The notes under the pieces: generated by a model
Told to the model about the DNA's origin: nothing
The model's input: only the letters and a program-made list of their open reading frames with translations
Databases searched by the model: none
Program-made: the position numbers and the translations under genes
Shown here: positions 17,620-26,716 of the stretch, piece by piece
How positions within the stretch are numbered: the first letter of the stretch is position 1
Layout of the letters: every line of letters starts with the position of its first letter
Origin: Singulisphaera sp. GP187
GTDB lineage: Bacteria; Chloroflexota; Chloroflexia; Chloroflexales; Roseiflexaceae
Assembly: GCA_943328915.2 (NCBI GenBank)
Contig: CALQBW020000005.1
Coordinates: 1-62,772 of the forward strand
Length of the DNA: 62,772 bases
Direction of reading: 5' to 3'

Positions 17620-20600
17620 GTGCCCAATTCATCTCCTTTCGTACTTTGGTGTCGCCGCTTGATTGAATTTGGATGGCTATTTACGATTGTATTTATACCT
17701 TCGTATTTCAATCTCCTTTCATCTCGCCATTTCGAACCAGACAAAGCAATAGTATTGCGTGCTCTTGTCACCGTAATGGCTGCAATTGCGGTTATGCAGT
17801 GGATATATACTTCTGCAAACGCACCGCAGCGAAATGCCGTTGCCAAACCTTTTTCCTGGCAACAATGGCTCCGCACGTACCCTCTAGTGATCGCGATTAT
17901 TATCTATATTGCGGTGTTTTTATTGGCGACTGCAACGTCAATTGTTCCGAGTGTGTCGTGGTGGGGATCATTTCAGCGCCTGCAAGGAACGTATACCAAT
18001 ATATCGTATATTGTGTTGGGGTTGTTGATTGTCCGCTTTCTCACAACACGCGAACAACTCCTGCGATTTACGGGGATCATCGTATTATCCGCAATTATTC
18101 CCACGTATTATGGAATAATCCAACATTCAGAACTTGACCCGCTACCTTGGAAGGGTGACGTTATTACCCGTGTCGCATCAACCATGGGGAATTCTATTTT
18201 CATTGCCGCCTTTTTGATTTTGGTCATTCCGCTCGCCATCGCTTTTGCAATCTCCCATTTACAAAGAGCCCAAATCCAATCTACCCAACCGCGCTTCTTT
18301 GCATGGCAATGGGTACTCGGCTATATATTTGCTTTACTTGGTGCCTTCGTGGTAGCCTTTGCTGCCATGCAATTCGGGGCTGTGGTACGCGCAATAGACA
18401 TCCGCTTCTGGTGGGTCTACCCCGGGGCTTTAGTATGCGCCACCGCAGCATTACTCTTACCCGTCTGGCCAATGCACCGTACACTCAATCAACGGTTTAT
18501 CATATTCTTACCTGTAATCTTGACGATCATTTATGTCATCCTCGCAAGCGTTTCATCGGCAACGAGTGATGGCGTGCAATTCATCACACCGAGTGCCGAT
18601 CGCTTTGGAGCAAATTGGCAATTATGGCTCATTGCCGCGGTATTCTTGCAACTTGCCGCTGCCGGCTGTTTCGTCATCGCACCGAAAGGTGTCGAACATG
18701 CTCCACTGATTCATTGGGCAGCTGGCATCGGAAGTATATTCCTCACCGCGAGTATGTTGGTAACCGTTTTTTATACGCAGAGTCGCGGTCCATGGATTGG
18801 TGGCGGTGTCGGTGTTTTCACCTTTATTACAATCTATCTGATCGATTTAATGAAAAATTCCCCTACTCATACCCATCGTGCAAAACGACTCTTATTCATT
18901 GAATTAATTGGGTTTTTGAGTATAGTAGTGTTTTTAGTCGTGTTTAACTTTGCAAATATTCCTGCCCTCAAACCAATTCGTGACTTACCGTACATTGGTC
19001 GTATGGGGAAATTATTCGACGTCAGTGCCGGAACCACGGGGAATGTGCGAATGAAAATATGGTTAGGCGATGAAAATGCAGGTGGCACAATTGGATTAAT
19101 CAAATCAAATCCTGTCCGGACTATCGTCGGTTGGGGACCCGAAAGTATGTTCGTAGCATACACGCCATTCTACCCGCCATCCCTAGCCCACGAGGAATCA
19201 CGCAGCGCCTCCCCCGATCGCTCACATCAAGCATTACTAGACGAAATCGTAAACAAAGGCATCCTAGGCTTATTGAGCTATTTAGCAATTATCGGTTTTG
19301 CTATTGCACTAGCATTTAAATTACTCCGGCGTGCGTGTGTCACGGCTGAGCAACGAATAATAGTCATTGCTGCACTGAGCATGATTGTTGCACATAACAT
19401 GGAAGGCCAAACTGGTATTCCAATTGTAGTGACGCTGATGTTTTTGTGGATAGCAATTGCATTACTCATGGTCATTGATTTTCAAACAAAACCGATAAAC
19501 ACAACAGCCGAAATTGAAACAGCCTTCGAGCTCACGAAACCAACACCAATGGTTGCACCGTCGAACCGAAGGCGAAATTCACAGCGGACCCAAAGTACTC
19601 CGTCTCGCAATACCTCTCCACCGAGCGACAGTAATATTGGCGTGTGGGCTTTCTGTGCGGTGGTACTTGGGTTCGCATTAACAATTGCTTGGTCATGTAA
19701 TCTCGATAACGCCTTGGCCGATATGCGCTTCCAGCAAGGTCAAAACTACACAGACAGTGCCAATACGTCAGGGAATCTCGATCAGCAAATTATCGGGATG
19801 ACCTACTATACCGATGCAATCCGCATGGAACCCGAACAAGATTTGTATTACCTCAATCTTGGCCGTTCGTTGCTCAAATACGCCGATGTACGACGCAGTC
19901 AACCAGCGACGGTCTCCACGCCAGCCCAACCAATGAATTTAAATGCGTTGATTCAACAACAGACCCCGGCAGACCTGCAAGCATTCCTTGCACCACTCAC
20001 CGCGAGCGAGGCAACAGCGTATGCCGAGGCATCTTTACTCAAAGCGCATACACTCAACCCACTCAATAAAGACCATTTTGCAAATATGGCGCGTCTTTAT
20101 ATTTTTTGGTACACCCGTGTCGAACCAAAACCGGAAATTCTCCAAAAAGCCTTGCAATGGTTCCACGATGGCATTGACGCGGCACCCAAAGATGTAACAA
20201 TCCTCAATGAATATATCGAATCGCTGCTTACCTATGCAGAAAGCATCAAAACCAGTGACCCAACCATGGCAAAGAAAACAATTGCAGATGCAAATACACT
20301 GTTGCAACGATCAATCGCCTTAGATGAAAAATATAGCGATACAACACTCCGTCAAGCCAATGTCTTGCGCGCACAGGGTGATTTTCCCAAAGCAGTATCC
20401 ATATATACGCAATTAATAGCGAAGAATCCACGTGTACTCGATGCACAAATAACGAAGATCATCCGCCAGCTTGCTTCGCAACCAGCATTACTCACGCAAC
20501 TCCGCGATACGTACAATACCAACCTAAAGCCAACAGATACACTATCACTCTCAATAATTGGGTTGATTTCGTCACAACTCAATGATCACCCAAATGCAAT

Positions 20601-20814
20601 TTTGGCTTTTGGCAAACTCGCACAATTGCAACCAGAAAATCTCGAAGCGCAGCAAAACTATACATTGGTGCTCAGTGATGGCCAACGCTATACTGATGCC
20701 ACCATTCAAGCCGAAAAACTTGCTGCACTTGCAAAAACCAAGGGTGTATCACAAGATAATCTGTCGCTCTACACCCAACTCATCGATTTCTTCAAAGCCA
20801 AAGCTGGGAAGTAA
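17620..20814 (+). CDS. O-antigen ligase/polymerase-like membrane protein with C-terminal TPR domain
   Basis: A 1064-residue protein with a GTG start after GGAGG. The first 620 residues hold about 12 or more hydrophobic helices with a large periplasmic-type loop (residues about 450-530, GWGPESMFVAY, HQALLDEIVNKGILGLL) of the Wzy_C/WaaL family. A charged linker (about 640-680) and one more helix (about 685-705) lead to a soluble region of TPR-like helices (about 720-1060, for example QPENLEAQQNYTLVLSDGQRYTDA). Such Wzy-TPR fusions probably polymerise or transfer glycan chains onto lipids or proteins outside the membrane. No other polysaccharide genes are adjacent, so the substrate is unknown. 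Confidence 0.82.
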   Translation: MPNSSPFVLWCRRLIEFGWLFTIVFIPSYFNLLSSRHFEPDKAIVLRALVTVMAAIAVMQWIYTSANAPQRNAVAKPFSWQQWLRTYPLVIAIIIYIAVFLLATATSIVPSVSWWGSFQRLQGTYTNISYIVLGLLIVRFLTTREQLLRFTGIIVLSAIIPTYYGIIQHSELDPLPWKGDVITRVASTMGNSIFIAAFLILVIPLAIAFAISHLQRAQIQSTQPRFFAWQWVLGYIFALLGAFVVAFAAMQFGAVVRAIDIRFWWVYPGALVCATAALLLPVWPMHRTLNQRFIIFLPVILTIIYVILASVSSATSDGVQFITPSADRFGANWQLWLIAAVFLQLAAAGCFVIAPKGVEHAPLIHWAAGIGSIFLTASMLVTVFYTQSRGPWIGGGVGVFTFITIYLIDLMKNSPTHTHRAKRLLFIELIGFLSIVVFLVVFNFANIPALKPIRDLPYIGRMGKLFDVSAGTTGNVRMKIWLGDENAGGTIGLIKSNPVRTIVGWGPESMFVAYTPFYPPSLAHEESRSASPDRSHQALLDEIVNKGILGLLSYLAIIGFAIALAFKLLRRACVTAEQRIIVIAALSMIVAHNMEGQTGIPIVVTLMFLWIAIALLMVIDFQTKPINTTAEIETAFELTKPTPMVAPSNRRRNSQRTQSTPSRNTSPPSDSNIGVWAFCAVVLGFALTIAWSCNLDNALADMRFQQGQNYTDSANTSGNLDQQIIGMTYYTDAIRMEPEQDLYYLNLGRSLLKYADVRRSQPATVSTPAQPMNLNALIQQQTPADLQAFLAPLTASEATAYAEASLLKAHTLNPLNKDHFANMARLYIFWYTRVEPKPEILQKALQWFHDGIDAAPKDVTILNEYIESLLTYAESIKTSDPTMAKKTIADANTLLQRSIALDEKYSDTTLRQANVLRAQGDFPKAVSIYTQLIAKNPRVLDAQITKIIRQLASQPALLTQLRDTYNTNLKPTDTLSLSIIGLISSQLNDHPNAILAFGKLAQLQPENLEAQQNYTLVLSDGQRYTDATIQAEKLAALAKTKGVSQDNLSLYTQLIDFFKAKAGK

Positions 20815-20824
20815 AATAGACAAC

Positions 20825-20860
20825 AAAAAGCCCACGCGGCAATTGCCGCGTGGGCTTTTT
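20825..20860. terminator. Bidirectional terminator, 36-base perfect palindrome
   Basis: Arms 20825-20842 and 20843-20860 are fully complementary, with A5 and T5 ends. It separates the convergent Wzy-TPR gene and hup. Confidence 0.95.
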
Positions 20861-20866
20861 AGAGGA

Positions 20867-21139
20867 TTACTTAACGCGAGCCTTTAAGGTGCTGCTGGCA
20901 CTGAAGCCTGGGGTTTTGGTAGCAGGGATGTTGATCTTTTTACCCGTTTGTGGGTTCACACCTTCGCGTGCTTGGCGTTGGCGAACTTCGAACGTACCGA
21001 AGCCAGTCAATGTCACTTTTTCACCAGACTTCAATTGATCAGCAATTACTTCCAGTGCTGCATCAACAACTTCTTTGGTGTCTTTCTGCGACATTTTGGC
21101 TTTTTCGGCAACTGCCTTCACAAAGTCTGTCTTTTGCAT
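20867..21139 (-). CDS. hup: HU-family DNA-binding protein
   Basis: A 90-residue HU: helical dimerisation part (MQKTDFVKAVAEKAKMSQ), GFGTFEVRQRQAREGVNP at the base of the DNA-binding arm, and GKKINIPATKTPGFSAS. It bends DNA without strong sequence specificity and compacts the nucleoid. The frame opens at 21175, but the start at 21139 gives the exact family length. It has a near-consensus promoter of its own and a strong terminator, fitting a highly expressed single gene. Confidence 0.97.
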   Translation of the reverse strand: MQKTDFVKAVAEKAKMSQKDTKEVVDAALEVIADQLKSGEKVTLTGFGTFEVRQRQAREGVNPQTGKKINIPATKTPGFSASSTLKARVK

Positions 21140-21180
21140 TGCTCTGCCTTTCTGCATTACTATCACTAATTCCACTTGTA

Positions 21181-21209
21181 TTTATAATACTTTTTTATTC
21201 TGTTGTCAA
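21181..21209 (-). promoter_or_regulatory. Sigma-70-type promoter of hup
   Basis: Reading the minus strand: -35 TTGACA (21209-21204), 17-base spacer, -10 TATAAA (21186-21181), 42 bases from the hup start. This is one of the best promoter matches in the window. The rest of the gap to 21373 is AT-rich and shows nothing else. Confidence 0.85.
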
Positions 21210-21373
21210 GTAAATTGCAAACAAAATTGGAAAGGAAATATTTTTACATCAATTCTATACCAATATTGAATTCGCATATTAAATTTGAACACTAAACGTA
21301 CGTTTGGGATATCGTGCCAACCGCAAGCGCACTGTATTGGGTAATCTTGTGGCGGACACGATCTCCATGGAAC

Positions 21374-22816
21374 CTACTGCCCATCGATATAAATTGCTTT
21401 CTCTTGCGAGAAAAATTCAACAGCACCTTTGCCCATTTCGCGGAACATCCCAGAACCACTATGCTTGAATCCACCGAACGGTGCTTGAATCGAAACACCG
21501 GCTGTCGGTTGATTAACCTTGAGCATCCCAGCCTCGGCGCGTTCCGCAAAACGAATAGCATTGCGTAGGTCATTTGACACTAACGATGCTGATAATCCAT
21601 ATGGAATATTGTTCGAAATTGCGAATGCTTCATCTAACCCATCTGCTTCGATAATTCCAATGACCGGCCCAAAAACCTCTTCTTGGGCAATACGTGAATC
21701 TGGACGGACGTTGCTCAACACGGTTGGCCGCACAAAATAACCATTGCCAACATGTGGCGCTCCACCAGCCAAAATTTGTGCCCCCTCACTACTCGCAATT
21801 TGAATATAATCCATGTCTGTATTGCGTTGGCTCGCACTGACCGCCGGACCCATTTGCACACCATCGACCAACCCCGGGCCGACAATCAACGCCTGAGCGG
21901 CAGCGGCAAGCCGTTTCGAAAATTCTGCAACCACGGATTTATCAACAATAACCCGGCTCGTCGCGGTACACGCTTGGCCGGTCAACCCAAATCCACCTCG
22001 GACCACAATATTTACTGCTTTATCGAGATCTGCATCCGCGGCAACAATCACAGGATTTTTTCCACCCATTTCGAGATGGGTACGGGTCAATCGCACTGCT
22101 GTTTTTTGGTATAGCGCATGCCCTACCACATATGAGCCCGTAAATGAAACAGCTTTGATACGTACATCAGTAGCCAGCGTATCACCGATGGTACCACCAC
22201 TGCCGGTAACACAATTCACCACCCCGGCAGGAACACCCGCTTCATGGAGGGCGGCCATCAACCGTAACGCCATCAACGGGGTGGCTGATGCCGGCTTGAG
22301 GACAACCGCATTCCCCATCACCAAGGCCGGTGCCATCTTCCATACCGGAATCGACAATGGGAAATTCCAAGGGGTGATGATTGCCACAACCCCTAGCGGT
22401 ACCCGCACGCTATACAGTAACGTCGATGGGGTGTCTGCTGGCAATACATCACCACCCACCCGCCATGCTTCACCAGCAAAATAGCGAAATACTTCTACCG
22501 CACGAATTACTTCCATGCGTGCTTCTGTTTTGGTTTTGCCTTCTTCACGAGTTAATTCAATCGCCCATTGTTCGATTTGCGTTTCAATCAAATTGGCAAC
22601 TTTATGTAATATCCGCCCACGTTCTGGCGCCGGCCGTGCCGCCCACGCAGGTTGGGCAGCGGCAGCTGCGGCAATAGCCTGCTGTACATCACCTATAGCC
22701 GACGCTGGAGCATATCCGACCAATTCGTCTAGTTGGGCGGGGTTGCGGATTTCGAGATAATTGCCGTTACTAGGTGCGACCCATTCCCCACCAATAAAAT
22801 TCCGTTGTTTTTCCAT
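21374..22816 (-). CDS. NAD(P)-dependent aldehyde dehydrogenase
   Basis: A 480-residue aldehyde dehydrogenase. PWNFPLSIPVWKMAPAL, the catalytic Glu in LEMGGKNP, the nucleophilic Cys in GLTGQACTATSR, EEVFGPV and the C-terminal FGGFKHSGSG are all in order. Overall style is nearest to the semialdehyde dehydrogenases of the ketoglutaric/succinic group. The start at 22816 follows AAGGGGG; an earlier frame opening at 22870 lacks a ribosome site. Third gene of an operon after an aminotransferase and a GNAT gene, so its likely substrate is the omega-semialdehyde produced by the aminotransferase. The exact substrate cannot be fixed. Confidence 0.93.
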   Translation of the reverse strand: MEKQRNFIGGEWVAPSNGNYLEIRNPAQLDELVGYAPASAIGDVQQAIAAAAAAQPAWAARPAPERGRILHKVANLIETQIEQWAIELTREEGKTKTEARMEVIRAVEVFRYFAGEAWRVGGDVLPADTPSTLLYSVRVPLGVVAIITPWNFPLSIPVWKMAPALVMGNAVVLKPASATPLMALRLMAALHEAGVPAGVVNCVTGSGGTIGDTLATDVRIKAVSFTGSYVVGHALYQKTAVRLTRTHLEMGGKNPVIVAADADLDKAVNIVVRGGFGLTGQACTATSRVIVDKSVVAEFSKRLAAAAQALIVGPGLVDGVQMGPAVSASQRNTDMDYIQIASSEGAQILAGGAPHVGNGYFVRPTVLSNVRPDSRIAQEEVFGPVIGIIEADGLDEAFAISNNIPYGLSASLVSNDLRNAIRFAERAEAGMLKVNQPTAGVSIQAPFGGFKHSGSGMFREMGKGAVEFFSQEKAIYIDGQ

Positions 22817-22891
22817 TGCGTCCCCCTTATGGTGAGAAAAGCGACGCACATTTGCATCGCTTTTACCCAAAAAATAATACTGCGAAGCAAA

Positions 22892-23524
22892 TTATGCCTG
22901 ATAGTCTGGATTATCCCACACAATCAATGTCGCATCATTTCCTAATTCAGCGTCATGCAGATAATCATGAATAATTCCGCGCACCGTGTAACCATTGCGT
23001 AATTGTGGTGTCAACGTCGGGTCCTTCAATTCACCACTGGCTACTTTGGCCGCATATTCGGCCAAAGACATCTTCGCTTTGTGGAAGCGATACCCCGGCA
23101 CCATCCCACCACCAACCATGCCACGCAAATTAATTGTTTTAATCAACACCTTGCGTGCCGCATATAACGCTGACGCAATCCCACGTTGGCGAAATTCCGG
23201 CAACGTACTCATATCAGCGCCATACAACCATTCCCCGTGAGCAATGTGATTCGTAAAATACCCACTCGCAATCATATCATCAAATGCATGTTGGGCATGC
23301 CCTAAATCAATATTGAGGCGCAACGATGAACTCATCCCGACAATTTGCGTCCCAATCACCGCCACATGTTGTCCTGCAGCGAAAATAGTCACTTGGCTTA
23401 CGATGTGTTCATGGCGAAACAAATGTATCGGGTCGAGTGATGGGTAACAGCGTTGCTGCAACAATTCGAGTTCAGGAGCATCTTCCAACCGTGTTTGGCG
23501 AATGGTTACCGGTAAATTCGTCAT
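22892..23524 (-). CDS. GNAT-family N-acetyltransferase
   Basis: A 210-residue GCN5-related acetyltransferase. The acetyl-CoA loop is FRQRGIASALYAAR (about residues 112-125, R-x-x-G-x-A form), preceded by the beta-4 strand GADMSTLPE. The C-terminal 60 residues (LAEYAAKVASGELKDPTL) are an added segment. Its start overlaps the aminotransferase stop by one base, so it is coupled to that gene. Being placed between an aminotransferase and an aldehyde dehydrogenase suggests it acylates the amine or an intermediate of the same pathway, but no substrate motif is visible. Confidence 0.85.
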   Translation of the reverse strand: MTNLPVTIRQTRLEDAPELELLQQRCYPSLDPIHLFRHEHIVSQVTIFAAGQHVAVIGTQIVGMSSSLRLNIDLGHAQHAFDDMIASGYFTNHIAHGEWLYGADMSTLPEFRQRGIASALYAARKVLIKTINLRGMVGGGMVPGYRFHKAKMSLAEYAAKVASGELKDPTLTPQLRNGYTVRGIIHDYLHDAELGNDATLIVWDNPDYQA

Positions 23525-24849
23525 TATAATACCGAACGCACAGCCGCATCCAGCACAGCCAAACCTTCTTGGAGTTGTTCATCAGTAATAACCAATGGCA
23601 TCAACAATCGCACACAGTTCGTATATAACCCGGCCCGCATAGTTATCACCCCATGTTGCAAACAATAGCTGCTGATCTTGGCGACTGCATCGGGGTCTGG
23701 TTCGCGTGTGGTGCGATCTTTGACAAATTCAATGGCAATCATGCTGCCAAGCCCACGGACATCACCCACTTTGGGTATCTCACGTTGCCACGATTCACCA
23801 AGTGCGCGAATTTGAGCGCCGATTTTTTGTGAGCGTTCTAGCAAGTCGCCATCTTGAAATTGATTCATGACTTCGATGGCTGCCACACATGCCAATGGAT
23901 TGCCACCGTACGTGCCACCAATCCCGCCGACATGCACTTTGTCCATCAATGCAGCTCGACCCGTTACTGCTGCCAATGGCATCCCTGCAGCGATTGATTT
24001 AGCAGTAACGATGATATCTGGTTCAACTCCCATTTGCTCCATCGCAAACAATGTTCCGGTTCGGCCAAATCCGCACTGGACTTCATCGGCAATCAAGACA
24101 ATTCCGTATTTATCGCACAAGGCTCGTAATCGTTGCATGTACGATTTGGGGACGGGAATGAAGCCACCTTCACCTTGGACTGGCTCGATAATAATTGCCG
24201 CAACCGCAGACGCATCAACATGCGTCAACAACATCCGTTCGAGTTGATCCGTACAGGCACCACTACATGCGTTTTGACACATCCGGCATTGGTATTCATA
24301 CGGGAATGGCGCACGATACACTTCAGGGACAAACGGTCCGAGATTTTTTTTGAAGGCGGTTTTGGAAGTGAGTGATAAGGTGAGTAGTGTCCGACCATGA
24401 TACCCACCTTCAAACGCAATAATCGCTTGGCGACCAGTGGCCACTTTGGCTATTTTGATGGCATTTTCGACACCTTCGGCGCCACTATTCGCCAAAATTG
24501 TTTTACAGGGACCACTAATCGGCACCGCATCGTTGAGGCGTTCACACAATTCAACGTACGATTCGTAGGTGCCAACCAATGCTGAGAAATGAATCAGTTT
24601 TTGTGCTTGGGCATGTATTGCATCTACCACCGCCGGCATTGTATGGCCGGCATTCATCACGCCAATACCACCGACAAAGTCAAGATACGTATTACCATCA
24701 ACATCTGTAACCGTTGCACCATGTGCATGATCACTAGCGATAGGATGTGCTTTGTAAAGTCCAGTAGGAACAGCAGCTTCACGGCGTGCCACAATTGCTC
24801 GTGATTTCGGACCAGGAACTTCAGTTACAAGATTAATCGTCTTTGCCAT
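23524..24849 (-). CDS. Class III PLP aminotransferase (4-aminobutyrate type)
   Basis: A 441-residue fold-I PLP enzyme that moves an omega-amino group to an oxo-acid. NSGAEGVENAIKIA and the HGRT loop bind phosphate and ring; Asp255 is in LIADEVQCGFGRTG; the Schiff-base Lys284 is in TAKSIAAGMPL. Family resemblance is to GabT and archaeal-type omega-aminotransferases. Residues 188-199 hold a CX2CX3CX3C cluster (CRMCQNACSGAC), which could bind metal or form disulfides. First gene of the operon with GNAT and aldehyde dehydrogenase; GAGGATT precedes the start. GABA, 5-aminovalerate and similar amines are all possible substrates. Confidence 0.92.
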   Translation of the reverse strand: MAKTINLVTEVPGPKSRAIVARREAAVPTGLYKAHPIASDHAHGATVTDVDGNTYLDFVGGIGVMNAGHTMPAVVDAIHAQAQKLIHFSALVGTYESYVELCERLNDAVPISGPCKTILANSGAEGVENAIKIAKVATGRQAIIAFEGGYHGRTLLTLSLTSKTAFKKNLGPFVPEVYRAPFPYEYQCRMCQNACSGACTDQLERMLLTHVDASAVAAIIIEPVQGEGGFIPVPKSYMQRLRALCDKYGIVLIADEVQCGFGRTGTLFAMEQMGVEPDIIVTAKSIAAGMPLAAVTGRAALMDKVHVGGIGGTYGGNPLACVAAIEVMNQFQDGDLLERSQKIGAQIRALGESWQREIPKVGDVRGLGSMIAIEFVKDRTTREPDPDAVAKISSYCLQHGVITMRAGLYTNCVRLLMPLVITDEQLQEGLAVLDAAVRSVL

Positions 24850-24875
24850 TGCATAATCCTCTCACAAAAATAACC

Positions 24876-26669
24876 TTATTCAGGAATTTGACCACCGAAC
24901 TGTTCTGCATATTGTAACCGATAGAGACGTGCATAATAACCATTCAATGCCAGTAATTCATCATGCGTACCATCTTCTACCAATTTGCCACGATGTAACA
25001 CCAATATCCTATCAACGTAACGAATCGTCGATAATCGATGAGCAATAACCAGAGATGTTCGTCCCTTGAGGAGGCGTTGTACTGCAACTTGCATAACCTG
25101 TTCTGTTTCGGTATCGACACTACTGGTGGCTTCGTCGAGGATCAACATGACTTCAGGATTAAATGCCATAGCCCGTGCAAATGCCAACAGCTGGCGCTGA
25201 CCAACGGATAGATTAGACCCACGCTCACGCACTTCATAGTCAAATGTACCGGGAAGCTTATCAATAAATGTTGATGCCCCAGAAATCTCGGCAGCAGCAC
25301 GGACTTGCGCTTCGCTAATTGTGCCATCGTGTAACCGAATGTTATCACGAATACTGCCACTAAAACAGGTGGGATCCTGTGGCACAGCACCGACATGGCG
25401 CCGCAAATCATGTTGGCGTAGCGTCCGAATGTCAACACCATCGAGTAAAATCGCACCCTGTTGGATTTCGTAAAAACGTGCCATCAAACTAACGAGCGAG
25501 GTTTTCCCCGCTCCGGTAGCACCCACCACGGCAACTGCTTGTCCCGCAGGAATTGTAAATGAAACACCTTTGAGCACCGGTTCCGCTGGATTATAACCAA
25601 AAATAACATTATCAAACGTTATTTCACCACGAACGGGGATAGCCAATTCTGCGGGTACCGCAGGGTCGATGATTTCGGCAGGTGTATCAAGCACTCTGAA
25701 CACCCGCTCCGACGATGCCATCGCACTCTGTAGCGTGTTGTAGCGGTCTGCTAATTGTCGTATTGGCTGGAACGCTTGGTCGGTGTATTGAATAAAGGCA
25801 ACTAATAACCCAATCGTCACATAATCCCCTAACACCAAGTTGCCACCCAACGTCAACAATACCGCCGAGGCTAATACTGATGTGACATAAATTGTAGGGA
25901 AAAAAACCGCAAATGTGTTGTTGGAGCGAAATTGTGACTGTAAATATTCTTTACTGATGGTCGAAAAGAAGCTTCGGCTACTCTCTTCACGACGGAATAA
26001 CTGCGTTACCAACACACCAGTAATTTGTTCGTTGAGGTAGGCATTGATACGGGCTAATCGTTGGCGCATCACCCGATATGTTGTCCGCATAATCCGTTGG
26101 AAAATAATCGTCGACAAAATCACCACCGGAAAAATGCAAAACGCCACCAATGCCAACCGCCAACTTAATATCAGCATTGTCACCACAATAAATAACAACC
26201 GTACCAAATCACCCAACAACGCTACGGTGCCTTGCGTAATAAAGTCATTTAACGCATCAACATCATTAGTAATGCGGGTAAGCAATCGTCCGACAGGATT
26301 ATGATCAAAAAAACTCAGGCTCATTGATTGAATATGCCGAAAGATAGCCATACGTATATCAATAATAATCCGTTGACTCATCGATTGCATAATATATGTT
26401 TGTATATAGCGAAACAGAAACGAAAATACCAGCGTTACTGCATATATCAAGAAAATTGGCCATATACCGGCCACATCACCGCGAGAAATAGGCCCATCGA
26501 TGGCTGTGCGTATCAAAAACGGTGGAATGAGTTCTACTATTGCACTCCCAACCATCAACACAATGGCTGCAGTCAACGCCCATTTATAGGGAAACACAAA
26601 GCCCATTAGACGACGTACTAATCGTCCATCGTAGGCTTTCCCTAGTATTTCATCATCGTAAAAAGTCAT
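24876..26669 (-). CDS. ABC exporter half-transporter, canonical ATP-site Glu (heterodimer partner)
   Basis: A 597-residue type IV ABC exporter: six transmembrane helices (residues about 30-320) then a nucleotide-binding domain. Walker A GATGAGKTSL, Q-loop VPQDP, signature LSVGQRQLLAFARAM, Walker B MLILDEATSSVD with catalytic Glu, and H-loop AHRLSTI. The signature is non-canonical (LSVGQ for LSGGQ). The upstream gene shows the reciprocal defect, so the two should form one heterodimer with a degenerate site, as in TM287/288 and BmrCD. Cargo is unknown; multidrug or lipid export is typical. GGGGGA precedes the start. Confidence 0.93.
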   Translation of the reverse strand: MTFYDDEILGKAYDGRLVRRLMGFVFPYKWALTAAIVLMVGSAIVELIPPFLIRTAIDGPISRGDVAGIWPIFLIYAVTLVFSFLFRYIQTYIMQSMSQRIIIDIRMAIFRHIQSMSLSFFDHNPVGRLLTRITNDVDALNDFITQGTVALLGDLVRLLFIVVTMLILSWRLALVAFCIFPVVILSTIIFQRIMRTTYRVMRQRLARINAYLNEQITGVLVTQLFRREESSRSFFSTISKEYLQSQFRSNNTFAVFFPTIYVTSVLASAVLLTLGGNLVLGDYVTIGLLVAFIQYTDQAFQPIRQLADRYNTLQSAMASSERVFRVLDTPAEIIDPAVPAELAIPVRGEITFDNVIFGYNPAEPVLKGVSFTIPAGQAVAVVGATGAGKTSLVSLMARFYEIQQGAILLDGVDIRTLRQHDLRRHVGAVPQDPTCFSGSIRDNIRLHDGTISEAQVRAAAEISGASTFIDKLPGTFDYEVRERGSNLSVGQRQLLAFARAMAFNPEVMLILDEATSSVDTETEQVMQVAVQRLLKGRTSLVIAHRLSTIRYVDRILVLHRGKLVEDGTHDELLALNGYYARLYRLQYAEQFGGQIPE

Positions 26670-26716
26670 GCCATCCCCCGTATTCGCAGATTACGTACAC
26701 TTCGTCTATCTACCGA

